This document shows, one piece after another, positions 11,225 to 44,300 of a stretch of 64,000 nucleotides of DNA. The stretch lies in the NCBI GenBank assembly GCA_013400975.1, contig WBMZ01012724.1:1-64000 (forward strand), read 5' to 3'. Numbering within the stretch: the stretch's first letter is position 1; every line of letters starts with the position of its first letter. The position numbers and the translations under genes are program-made. The DNA comes from Atrichornis clamosus. Taxonomy: Eukaryota; Chordata; Aves; Passeriformes; Menuridae. The notes under the pieces are model-generated. The model was not told the DNA's origin. It searched no databases and saw nothing but the letters and a program-made list of their open reading frames with translations.

Positions 11225-11960
11225 TCCCATGGGCCCTGTGCAGTGCCGGGCTGTGTCCTGGCCGGACCTTCGGCCCCTGCTCCTGCACCCTCGCTGGGTT
11301 GTACCCATCGCCGGCGCTCGGAGCAGCCCCAAGGCATCACCCCGTGCGCAGGAGAAGCGACGAGCGCGTCCCTCCCCTCCCCATCCTCAGTCCCGGCTTC
11401 CCGCAGGGGCAGAAGCCCTCCAGCCCTGTCCCTCCCCAGGCACCCAGCCCGCCTCAGTCCCCCTCTTCCAAGGGACCCAGGAGTGCGGGCCGTCGCCCTC
11501 CCTCTCCACAAAGCGCCCCGACCGCGTCATCCCTCCGTTCCCAGGGACCACAGCTCCTTGTCCCCTCTCCCGGGACCTCGACCCCATATCCCACCCATTT
11601 CGCGGGTCCGCGGCCCCGTGTCAGACGCCCCTTTCCCGGCACCACGGCCCCATGTCCCGCCCATTCCCCGGGATCGCTGCCCTCGGCCCCAGCCCTGCCC
11701 CGCCCGCACCCACCGCCCTCAGGCCGGCGCGGAGCCCCCTCCCCTCGGGCCGTCTCCTGGGGAACGCGCCCTTCCGCCCCGCCCGCAGCCAATCGCAGCG
11801 CGGCTCCGGCCCCGCTAGGCCCGCCCCCGGCCCGACCGCCCAATCAGAGCGCGGCGGGGGCCGCGCGGGAAGGCGGCAGCGCCGCCATGGCGGGCTGGGG
11901 AGCGCATCTTGCGCCGGGCCGGGTCCCAGCCTGCAAGGGGGGTGTGGGAGGGACACGCAA
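11225..11960. promoter_or_regulatory. ARL2BP: CpG island, promoter of ARL2BP
   Basis: The segment is strongly GC- and CpG-rich. It lies just upstream of the first ARL2BP coding exon (minus strand) and just downstream of the RSPRY1 poly(A) signal. GC boxes occur at about 11774-11785 and 11817-11828. Two CCAAT motifs lie at 11789-11793 and 11840-11844, both in plus orientation. ARL2BP must start here with a non-coding first exon, since its start codon exon at 10756-10793 follows a TTGTTAG acceptor. The exact donor was not identified. The CCAAT orientation and a strong-context plus-strand ATG at 11887 hint at divergent transcription. Confidence 0.7.
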
Positions 11961-12139
11961 ATAATGCTGTTAAATGCTGTTTGTAAGGCAGGTTTCCCCT
12001 CAGAGAGCAGAGCTCCGAGGGCTGGGGACAGCTGCAGCCCAGCGACCAGCGGGGTGACCTGGACCCCCCGGAACGAACGTCGCAGCCGAGCGCGGAGACG
12101 CGCACAGCTCCCAGCAGAAAAGGAATTAAAGAACAACAA

Positions 12140-14708
12140 ACAGCCTTCAGGATGTATTTATTGTTGAATGGACAACTTTGCTACAATTCCTTTCCCTGGC
12201 TGAGAGCCTGTGGAGTCACGGCCTCCCCTCCCCATAACCATGGGGGTGGGCAGGGAGGGAGGGGGACACCGCCCTGGTCATGGAATATCGAGCTTGACAA
12301 AGATGCCCCCAGCGTGTATGGCGGCAGAAAGCCAGTCAAGGGGTACAGTCTTTCCCTCTGTGAAATGAACAGGACAGTTCTCTGCAACACAGCTCCCTCC
12401 TCCACCACCACTGGCTTCCTCTGCCCAGCACCAGCTGCATGGAAGACGGTCTGGGGCAAAATTTTCCAAAGCATCCACGTATTTTCCGATAAAGAATGTA
12501 AGCACTTAGTCCCGTGTCCACAAAGGCAGTGAGGCACTGAGGTCACCTCCATTTCAAAAGGACACCAGATGCCTAGAAGCCATTGTGAACCTGGGCCTGA
12601 AGACCTTAATCTCATACAGCAGTTGATACGAATTAGGAGTCCTAGGCACTTCTGAAAATTTTACCTCAGTTAATCCTGGCCAGGCAAACCAAAGCCGTGA
12701 AGTTACTAGTCTCTATTAAGGCAGAGTTCAAAATGGTTCTGTCCCACCTCTTCCCTGAAGTACAGTTTGTAACTTTGTACCTTAGGGATAAAAACCTCAT
12801 AATTGCATTTGGAAGCGCTTCATTTCAAGTGATTCTAATTTCTAACACCCTTGTGGCAGTGATGGTGGTCACGTTTGCTCATTGAACACCGAGCAGGAAG
12901 GGACTCAGCCCTGACTGATAACACGGTTACAGCAAAACATTGTACAGTACAGTCAGTGAGGAAATGAGATCCCTGTGGCACAGATTTCCCAGTCTGACCT
13001 TCATCAAACCAGGCATTCAAGGTGGAAGATCATCCACATATTAGCAAAAACACTAACCAGCACTCTGCTTCTGGATTCAGTCTACATTTGGACAAAAGTC
13101 AACAAGAAAATGATGGACAGAACTTTCCTAATTCACACATTTCTGGATGAAGTTCAGCACCCTTGAGTTAGCAAAGGCAGAAGGTGAAAGGAGTTGCTAG
13201 AGAGCTGGATTCTGGGACCTGTGTGCAGAGCTCTCAGCTCCTACTGAGGTCAGTATGAAGCCAGAGCGCTCAGCAGGAAGAGGCAGCCTCAGCTCTGCTT
13301 TGTTAGTATTTCATAGTACAATAAAGATAATAAATGATTTTAAAAATAAGCTACATCACACCATGAGAATTCACTACAACAGCCTCTGCTGCTGAATCAC
13401 TGCCAAGAAGTGGGATGGTTTTGGTGTAAGTTGTGAATTAGTGTGAATTAGTAAAGTTCTACTATACAGACAGATAATTAAAAACATCAACCTGTGCAAG
13501 ACTTGGAAGAGACTGAGTCATATCCTCAGTTGGTGCAAAATAAGCAGAACTACACCAGTTTTTGTGCTACTGACACCAGCTGTGAACCCTGATTCCTTGT
13601 AGAAACCTAGTAAACCAGTCAAGAGCTGCCTGCTGAAGTGCATCCTTAACATACAAACATCACAAATGTGTAATTAAAGTGGAGCAGAGATTCCCACTGT
13701 ATGATCCCTACCAAAAATAGGAAGTGTGGCCCCAAACCTGCTCAGAGCAGGACTGACATGTGGCAAGCAAGGTGCATTTTTAAGGAGTTAAGAATAAGAC
13801 TGAAATTGCTATCCAAATAACCTTGTTTTAAATAAACTGGCCCAGAATTCTCCTCTAATATTTTAAGATATATTCACTTTGGAAAAATTGAGCTAACTTT
13901 CAAAAACAACACTGATTAAAAAAGATGTTCGATGATACCTTAAAAAATACCCAGAATATCAAATTAATTCCAGTCCAGCATTATAATTAGTTAAGAATAC
14001 CTCCTGAAAATTATAACCTCACAAAAAAAGTGGGTACTGAAGTTAAAAGCATCAGAAACATTATGTACTTGAAAATACTACCGATCTTTTAACATTTAAG
14101 AACAAATCTGAACATTCTTTGGAATCACCAAGTTATTAAAACCTGTGAGTTTCTCTACAGTCTCCACACTGTCTTTTCATATCAGTCTGTGTACAGATTC
14201 AGTCTTTGAGCAGTTTAATATCCACTGTCGGAAATACAGAGTCTCTGACCAGCAGGAGGCTACATTAAACAGGAAAACATTGGCATTCTCTTTTTAGTAC
14301 TGACTTCTGCCAAAAATAGACACTTTCGAGCACAAGACAGCACGGCCCTGTTTTAGGAGATACTTATTTTCTCTTCTTTTCTAAAATGCATTGTATGTGT
14401 ACTTCCAGTGCAAATTTTTTCAGCACTTGCGACAGGCGAGAAGGAAAGGGGAAGAAGAGACACTCCCTCTGCTCTTGCTTGGAGGAACCAATAGCCATAG
14501 CTCCTTACTGCTGAAACCAGCTCCCATTGCTGGCAACTGGAAATAGCTTATTTAAGATTTCGGTTTTAAGATAAACAGATTACAGGTTAGCATGAGATCT
14601 GGCTGTGGCTATGGTTTTATGTGCATAAAGATTGGTTAGAGATGCTTTCCCCTTTCAGTATTGGTTGGAGTTTGTCAAAAACAAGTCTGTGGTGTTTCTC
14701 CACATGTG
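12140..14708 (-). other. RSPRY1: 3' UTR of RSPRY1
   Basis: From the stop codon at 14711-14709 the minus strand runs about 2.55 kb with no further recognisable exon to an AATAAA at 12162-12157. A long single-exon 3' UTR is usual for this gene in mammals. The region is AT-rich with no CR1 copy recognised. Confidence 0.65.
12157..12162 (-). terminator. RSPRY1: Poly(A) signal AATAAA of RSPRY1
   Basis: On the minus strand AATAAA reads at 12162-12157, followed downstream by the GC-rich start of the ARL2BP island. This places RSPRY1 cleavage near 12140, about 180-200 bases before the next gene's promoter region. Confidence 0.6.
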
Positions 14709-35956
<21,248 letters not shown>

Positions 35957-38488
35957 CTGAAAAAGCAAAACCAAAACAAGAGTCAGTGTTACCGCTGCTA
36001 ATGAACAACAGAAGAACTCCTATTTTAGTAAACAATCAGTTTTGGTGGATAAAGCACCTAAGAAACATAAGGCTTTACCTGAAGTCTATTGTGGGGAAAG
36101 GGAAAGGAAGGAAGAGGAGGAGGAGGAAGTTCCCTTGGTGAGGAACTCTCGCCCACGCACCATTCCTTTCTACACTACCTATTATTTCCCATTCCTTCAT
36201 ACTTTCTGGATGCAGAGGAACAAGTTTGTCTGTAAATCAAGCATGCTGCTACCCTGTAAATACTAAATATCAATAAACCAGTTTCATTTACCCTTTACAG
36301 AGACATGTGGCTTATGCCACCCCAATAAAGGCCATACTTTTAAGGTTCTCATTTTACATCAGGAACATTCAGGAACATTTCCAGACTACAAAATAGACAA
36401 AAGTGTAAACAACTAATCTTACAGTTATGCTCTACCCCAACAAACAATAGGTTTAAAAGAGAACTCTTTAGTCCATTTGTGCATAAATAGACATTTTTGG
36501 AACATGCCTACATTTACTGCATTCTCACACAAAGAAGCACCAACACTGAAACAAACAGAAATTAGACACCATTTTAATGCGTACAAATCTAACTGGGATT
36601 TTGAAAGTGGTGTTGTGTGCCTGTTTGGGATCTAGTGTCAAATCAGCCTTCCCTTTTTGGGAACGAAGACTAATTAAATCATTCTTCTGTTTTCATTCAA
36701 ATGGTTTGGATCACATACAGGCCCAGTAGCAACTGAGACCACAGGACAGTCCCTCCAAATCATTAAATTGAAAATGCAAGAGAAAGATTCAAAGCCCCCT
36801 TTCATTACAAGTTACATTTCAAGCCATAGAGCATATTTCCATAGAACATTATGTACATAAAGTCTCATGTAAAATAAAGCTCTACAAGAGATATAATTTC
36901 ACTACTTATATACTTCAAGCATGTCAGAATAAAAAAGTAACTTTTATCCTTTTAAGAATCAAGTTTAACATTTACACTAGAAGTTACAGTGAATATCCTG
37001 TAATAGGTTATTACTATTCCATTATTAAATAATCTTTTACAGCAGACATGTAGCACCATAAGATAAAAAGAAAGTCAGAGAGAGCTGACACCTTTCAAAT
37101 ATCAAAGGCCCCCACCATCAGAGCCAATTGGCAACTGTGCCACTGCTGGCTGACATTTGGGACAAGATCACAACAACATTATTTGAGAAGACAGACACTG
37201 GTCATACAAGCAAGTCTTGGGATGTCAGCTGTCACTGAAAAAGCACTGCAACCAAGCTCTCACAGGCTCTTCTGTAGTTTGAAGTACATCATCTTCTTTT
37301 AGCGCAGTGAAATGTTCAGTATTAAGAAATTAACTGGAGGCTAACTAAGAAAAAAAAAAAATCAGTGCCTCAAGGGATATTAATTGGAAAAAAATACAAG
37401 ATCTTGACTTCTTGTTCAAGAAATTCCTAAACCACAGATCACTGAAAGGGTTTCAGCATCACATCATGTTTGCCTTATGCCCTAAGCAGTTTGGCCACCA
37501 GGCTCAGAGTCCTTCCATCTGAGCCAATACAGCTGCCACCTTCCCAGTCGAGTCACAAGCAGACAAGAGGTGCCAGGGCAGATTGAAAGGATCTCAAATA
37601 GAATTGTGTACGCTCACAACTGGTTAAAATTACTTTCTTAATTTTAAAAAGAACTAGTTATGTTAAATGCAAAACATGTCTTCCTGGGGAATATGTATGT
37701 TATTTATGAATCTAGGTCATTTAAGGGCATTTTAGCAAGATAATACTAAAATGTAAAACTTACAGATTTAGAATCTGAATAAAGCTGTTCTGTGACTTAG
37801 GAAAATGTTAACACTGAATCTACCTTGTCATCAAAGCAAATATGGAAAAGCTGGATTTTAGGGACTAGCAATGAGTAAGAACCTACCTAAAGAAACAAAA
37901 ATAGACACATCAAGATTAAAACTGATTATTGAAACCTAGGTTTTTCTGGTTGACAACTTGAAGTATGATTAAAAACAAGTAATTATGATCAACTCACCCG
38001 TAAGTTTGCTTGGTTCAGGAAGGACTGGGGGTGTTTAAAAAGCAGCAGAAGTGGACTGTTCTTCTTCAGGGCACAAAGTTTTCTCTGGAATATGCAGCAC
38101 TCCGTAAGCCTTTATGGTGGGCAGTGAGTCATTACTCACTCTGCTTTCACTTTGGGGAACTACGCTGAAGAGTCCCTGAGGACAGATGGAAAAGAAAGAA
38201 AATTCACTTGGAAACTGCATCTAAGGTAGATGTACTCCACCTCCTCCCTACACCTGCCATGACATCAAGCTGTGCTGTTATTTTCAGCTATATCCAGCCT
38301 TTACAAGGCTTCAAAACCCAGTCTGCCATCTACTAGCTTTAGGACTAGGCATGGATACAGAAAACCCAGCCCATTTTTACAGCCTTGGTATTCCAGGCAC
38401 CACAGCATCAAGTGCAGAGCAGTGAACAACTCCTCACCTCAAATTACTGCTTACAAGAGCAAGAAGTGAGGCAATAATATCTGCTCCA

Positions 38489-39213
38489 GACCACCCTCAA
38501 GTAGAGATAGCAGAAAATAAAAAGTACACTATAAAAGTTGATTAGATAACAGGAAGAGAGAAATGACAGGACAAACTCCCCTTATTTAGTAAAGAGCTGG
38601 GTTTGACAGTATTCATTTGGCTCTTGCTCACCATCACGTACAAGGGGCTCACTGTCAAACCTCAAACCAACTGAAAGACTAACGGATAAATAATTAGGAA
38701 CACAAGGTAGAAGAAGAGATGGCTACAGATCCACTCACAAACCAGCTTGTCTGGATAGGGTACAAATGCAGGAGGTAAAAAGGAAAAGCATTTTTAAAGT
38801 CTTTTAACAAACGATGATGTACTAGATTGCATTTGAGCTGCCATACTTTANGACCACCCTCAAGTAGAGATAGCAGAAAATAAAAAGTACACTATAAAAG
38901 TTGATTAGATAACAGGAAGAGAGAAATGACAGGACAAACTCCCCTTATTTAGTAAAGAGCTGGGTTTGACAGTATTCATTTGGCTCTTGCTCACCATCAC
39001 GTACAAGGGGCTCACTGTCAAACCTCAAACCAACTGAAAGACTAACGGATAAATAATTAGGAACACAAGGTAGAAGAAGAGATGGCTACAGATCCACTCA
39101 CAAACCAGCTTGTCTGGATAGGGTACAAATGCAGGAGGTAAAAAGGAAAAGCATTTTTAAAGTCTTTTAACAAACGATGATGTACTAGATTGCATTTGAG
39201 CTGCCATACTTTA
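38489..39213. repeat. Exact 362-bp tandem duplication around a single N
   Basis: Positions 38489-38850 and 38852-39213 appear identical, both starting GACCACCCTCAAG and ending CTGCCATACTTTA, with the only ambiguous base of the window (38851) between them. The N at the exact junction indicates an unresolved join in the assembly, most likely two overlapping contig ends placed side by side. Confidence 0.95.
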
Positions 39214-40759
39214 TTTACCACACTATAACAAACTACATCTTTAACTTCAGGCTGCCCGTAGCCATCCCAACTCCCTGATAGTCTCACTGCTGAAGAGGAC
39301 ACAGACATCCAACCTCACTTCAGGTCAGCTGCAGAATGGAATGGGAATATAAAGCAGGGAATGGAAGTGATCAACTCTGCTTCTGTTCAAACTCAGATCT
39401 CATGAAACAACCAACACGCAAAAGCATTTCATACATCATGAAAGATGAAATACACTATTACTTCAATAAGAGGTAACAATCTCTGCCTGTAGAAATGGAA
39501 AGAAATTATGAAATTTAACCTCAAGCCTAACTTTCACAAATCTCTGCTCTCAACAAAGCCTTTTTTTTCCTTTTAACTCCTAAAGTAACACTCAACTTGA
39601 AAATATTGTTAATAAAAGAGAAAGGGAATTTTTTTAAGACTTTTCCAGAGAGAAGAAAAAAAATTCAAGGCACGTAATAAGAATACCACAAGAGCAGTAT
39701 GGAGACAGGCTGAACTAAGCCTCCTGTCCCACCTGGCACAGATGCTTTGAGCCAGGCTCAACAGGCTGTAACAGACCCACAGGCTCCTTCTCAGTGCCCA
39801 GCCCCAGAGTCAATAGCTCAGTCTCCCGAGACAGAGGCTGCATGTTTGTTTTGCTGTTAAAACACAGCTGAGGAAAAGAACTAATCTTTCATAATCCACT
39901 GAAATTCTTTTTCAGCAGTTACACAGCTAAGGGTCTCTACAACCACTTTTAAAATTCAGCACATTTCTATTAAAAAGCCATGACCAAATGTTAATTAAAG
40001 CGTTTTCTTAGAAATTGTGCTAGTGGAGGATTTAGTGTGGTTTGTGAATTCTACCTTTTGTGTTTTAGCATCCCATCAAAACAGTCTTACCCAAATACAT
40101 TGTGAGCTGATGGTTAAGTCATCTAAGCAACAGCACAAGAATAAAGATAAGTTTTCCTGGAAGGCTGCTGGAACAGAAACCTATTGCCTCCTGTCAGGGC
40201 TCCAATGACATCGTGCAAACATCATTTTCTTAAACAATTCATGCAAGTCAAAGTAGAACTGCAAGTCTTCAGATGAAGCAGCTGTGCATGACAAAGCCAG
40301 CAAGAGCTCAGCTACAAGACAGAAAGAAAACAGGCTCTCCATGTTAAAAGCTGTGACCCTTTTCCCAAGATTAGATTTTGTGCCATTCACATACATTACA
40401 ACACTGTAAAGCCCCCTCCCAGCAGTTTTGCACTTGTCAGAGGAAGATTATTTGACAAATATAGGAAGGCAACAAGACTATGAAAACTGACTACAACAGC
40501 AGCCAGATTTATCAAAGTGACAGCACTTCTGTTTTACTCTGAAATGGTATTTTAATAAAAGCTTGGCCCCACATTTTTGAGTGCAAGAAATGGTAAAGGC
40601 AGCAACCTCTCAACAGGCAGGGCCATCCACTCACTCTGAATTCCAACCAGTAGAAGTTACTTTGGGATGCAGACCTACGAAGTTGCCAAACATACCATAA
40701 AAATACAAGGTTTTTCTCTATAAGAAGTAGCTGGTACTGGTACCTCTCACCAAACAGCA

Positions 40760-41370
40760 CAGAATGCCAGTGCCCAACACCTCCTCTACACCAGAGAGCA
40801 CCTGTGGGACACCCACTGAACAGCTGCCCTGGCACACCTTGCCCTCAACACAGCCCCAGGATCAGGTGCTGCTGGAGCCAGACACCTTCCCTGCATGGGA
40901 GAAAAGCAGCTGCTGGGGCAGTGCTGGAGCCCTGCCAGCTGCAGCCTTCCATGCCCCATATCCCTCCACTGACCATTGGGACCATCCCCACTGCAGAAGC
41001 AGCTGCCCTCCTGCAGGCTCAAGCACATACATGGATGCAAAATGGAGTTACAAGCTCCACAGGCTGACCAACTTGCCACGGCTGGAAGTCCAACTGGGAA
41101 AGATGAAATCATCACCCATTGAAAGGAATGCTGTGTGAGTGGGTTTGCACCTGCCTGGCAGAGGGGATGCCCAGCCTGCCCCGGAGAGGCCTCCTCTGGA
41201 TCATCTGACCGAGCACACCAATGGAGGAGCTGGCTCCAAGTGACATTAGGCTCATTTCTCTGCAATGTGCAGCCCAAGAGTCAGTGATTCGTCCCCTCAA
41301 ATATTCGGTTACAGCCAACCATAACACTGCCTCATGATGGAAAATGCCTCTTCTTTCCATTAAATGGAGT
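40760..41370. other. GC-rich block within the AT-rich RSPRY1 first intron
   Basis: About 600 bases with much higher GC than the surrounding intron, rich in CTGCC/CAGC but poor in CpG. Open frames of 124 and 163 codons run on opposite strands, which is expected from composition alone. I do not recognise a protein or a repeat family in it. It could be an unrecognised transposable element or a cryptic or alternative exon. Confidence 0.35.
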
Positions 41371-44300
41371 GCACTGCCAAGCAAACAAAAAACCCCTCGT
41401 GCACATAAACGAGGAGGGTTTCAGCTACCAAAATCACTTTTCCAGTTTCTGCCACCACTGCAAGAGTAAGACCAGCGATCTCTCCTCTTGAGCAGAGCAA
41501 CACAGGAGCTCAGTCAACAAACCACACAGTAAAGTTGACAGCTTTTCAAATGAAAAACTCTGAGAGTTTTGGTCAGCAGTTTCCTATTAAGGAGAGAAAA
41601 TAATTAGAAATATTTCCTCAGCATTTCTTTCCCAAAGAAATGATGCTCCTAAAAAGGAAGAGATGGAAATACTTGTGAAGCCAGGCAGATGAAAGTTCAA
41701 ACTAGAAGGAAACACAACTATGAATTGCTGCAAGATAATAAACTTTGATACAGGAATAAGAGGAAAAAGAAGCCTGTTTGCAAAACAAACTTTTATAACA
41801 AGGAAAATTTCCAGCTTTGAAATGATTGGGATAGTTGGTGAAAATCAAGAATTTCCAGTAAACTACATACAACTAGAATGTGAAATGAAGACTTTCTCAG
41901 GAGATCCCACTGACATGCAAGGCCAGCCTCTCACCTGTAAGACTTGTGCAGCTGAAGAGAAGGAGGTGCTTGGTGTCCAGCATGGCACCACACAGTGCAG
42001 GCAGTCAGGGGACTGCAGGCTCCAGAAGGAGCGAGTAAACACCGTGCTGGTTCTTTTGCATGTAGTAACCAACCACCACATTGTGTAATCTGAAGCAACC
42101 CCCTAATTCAATTCTACGTTCTGTAAAAATACCTTGGAGGGTTAACACCAGTGTCAAAACTCAATGGGAAGCAGCATTTGCTGGCATGCAGCATTTCACA
42201 GAGCCATTGCCACAGTTGTCTGCTTTCTCGCTGCAGCAAGAGCACCCTAAAAACTGAAAGCAGACTGACCTTGAGCGTGCCAGTTGCACAGAAAGAGAGA
42301 CTGATCATGTCTCAAAGCTTTCCAGCTTCTGGACAAGTACTTGTCAGCAAAAACCCCCAGGGTTGTGCAAGGTTTTCGCAAACATTCGGGCTTTAACCCT
42401 GATGGCTTCTCTAGGTAATTAATCTTCATCACAAACACAGAGGAGTTGGAGGATCTGATCTCTTGTTTGGCTTGATGTGGTAACAGTCAAAGGAGAAAGA
42501 AGCAGCAGACACTAACTACCACCACAGTAGTTTCTTTTTCTGTAGACTCACTGTGAAAGTCAGGTTTTTTAGTCACTTGCACATTGCACTACCTTGTTTT
42601 TTCACTTCCCTTAAACCCGTTCTTTAAGCTGGTACAGGAACACTAAAATTGCAACACGGATTTAAAGGGATCTTCACTTTCTCACTTAAATGTGTGTCTC
42701 AAGAGCAGGCCTGGTAGAGATTCCTGCCCTGCACCGTTTTCCCCTTACCTCTGGATACAGAGACACTAGTGCTCAGGATATGTCAGGTATCACACTGTTC
42801 TGCTACAGGTCTCTGTGAAAGAAAAACTGAAGCACTGACCAGCTTCTGAGCTTCCCCATCTCAGATGTCATAATTTGTCATCTCACAAGCATTTAGGTGG
42901 AACTGTCCTTTGTACTACATGCTCCAGAAAACCTCATGTCTAAGCCAACAGTGGTATTGATCATGCTTCCTGACTCTCAGCTCCACAAGCCGTAGATGGA
43001 TCATTAAATTTCTTATCAGAGACAGAGCTAAAGTTATGCTTTGAGGCAGATTAAAGCACTTTTAAGATAATGATCTTTTAAAGAGATAGTGGTATCTGAC
43101 AGCTCCGTGAGGTTGAACAAGAGGTGCCTCCAGCAGGGTGACGTGGCGTGGCAGAGCTGAACAAGCTCAGCAGTTGCCCAAGGAGCAGAGTATAATGCAC
43201 TGCTTCAGAAGTGGCAGGAAGATAAAGATAACGCCCTGTGGATGGCAAGGAACACTAATCCTATAAACTGCAGGGATACAAGCACACAAAATAAAATTGA
43301 TTAGCTATACCCTATTAAGTTTTGGCACAGACATTCGTTTGGAAGCTTATAAATAACTCTTTCAATTAATTAATCTTCCTTGCTGCCCAGAAAGTTACAG
43401 GCATTATCAACAATACAATTTTGACAAAAGCATTCATGATATCAGGATTCAAAATTAAATTAAAAAACCAAAAAAATCCCCACACCAGAAAACCCCAAAA
43501 CCTCTCCCAAAAAATCCACAAGAAATTCCTGAACAGACAATATTCGGAGGAAAGTGACTCTTTGGATACCAAGCAGAGGTGTATAATTGCAAAGAAACTA
43601 CATAAAAAACAAAATGCATTTCTTTTTAAGCTTTATCTAGTAAAATTTACAATAGTTCATTTCAGAAAGAGTAAGTCTTTACCTATATTAGTACCCAGAA
43701 ACTATAAAGAATTCAAGTCACACAGAGATCAACTCCTTGTAACCTGTAATACTACATACTTAAAGCACCTTGTAAATTAGCAAAATATAAACCACAGAAG
43801 CACTTTGAGGGCCAAATCAGCAGCTCAGTCACAGTGTCGTCCTGCTCCAGGAACAATCTGGGGCTAGCACAGAGGCACCCTAGCCTGTTATTGCACTGTG
43901 GGCTCCAGGAAGATGCTACAAGGAGGGACTGCTGGAAGCAGGGGCAGATTCTTGTCAGCAAACCACCAGCTTCATGTAACTGAGCCAAAACACTGGCAAC
44001 CCAGAGGCTGGCTGTTTCTTGTCTGCAAACTAATCTTAGTGCTTTTGTTTCTTCTAACTCAGAGCTGGGCTTGTTTTCAGAGGAACACTGGGTGCAGAAC
44101 TACTCTGTAGAAGGCAGAACAGTCTCCTGCTGTAGACCACGGAACTAAGCCCAACTACATGCCATGACTAAGCTATTGCAAATGCCTAAAATTCACACGT
44201 CCAAAAACTGTTTTCAGTGTGAAATTTTGATAACATTGCTGAAAAATTCAGTGATGCCTCGGTTGGAAGCTTGCATTGTCAGCTGTCTGACAACTGCCTT

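Noticed and set aside
11143..12167. Long overlapping open frames (up to 317 codons) around the ARL2BP island
   Set aside because: They occur in several frames on both strands, are Pro/Arg/Ser-rich and follow directly from GC-rich, stop-poor sequence. No domain is recognisable.
40764..41277. Overlapping 124- and 163-codon frames as a nested gene
   Set aside because: They lie opposite each other in one GC-rich block, with no splice signals, no recognisable domain and no promoter. Kept only as a compositional observation.
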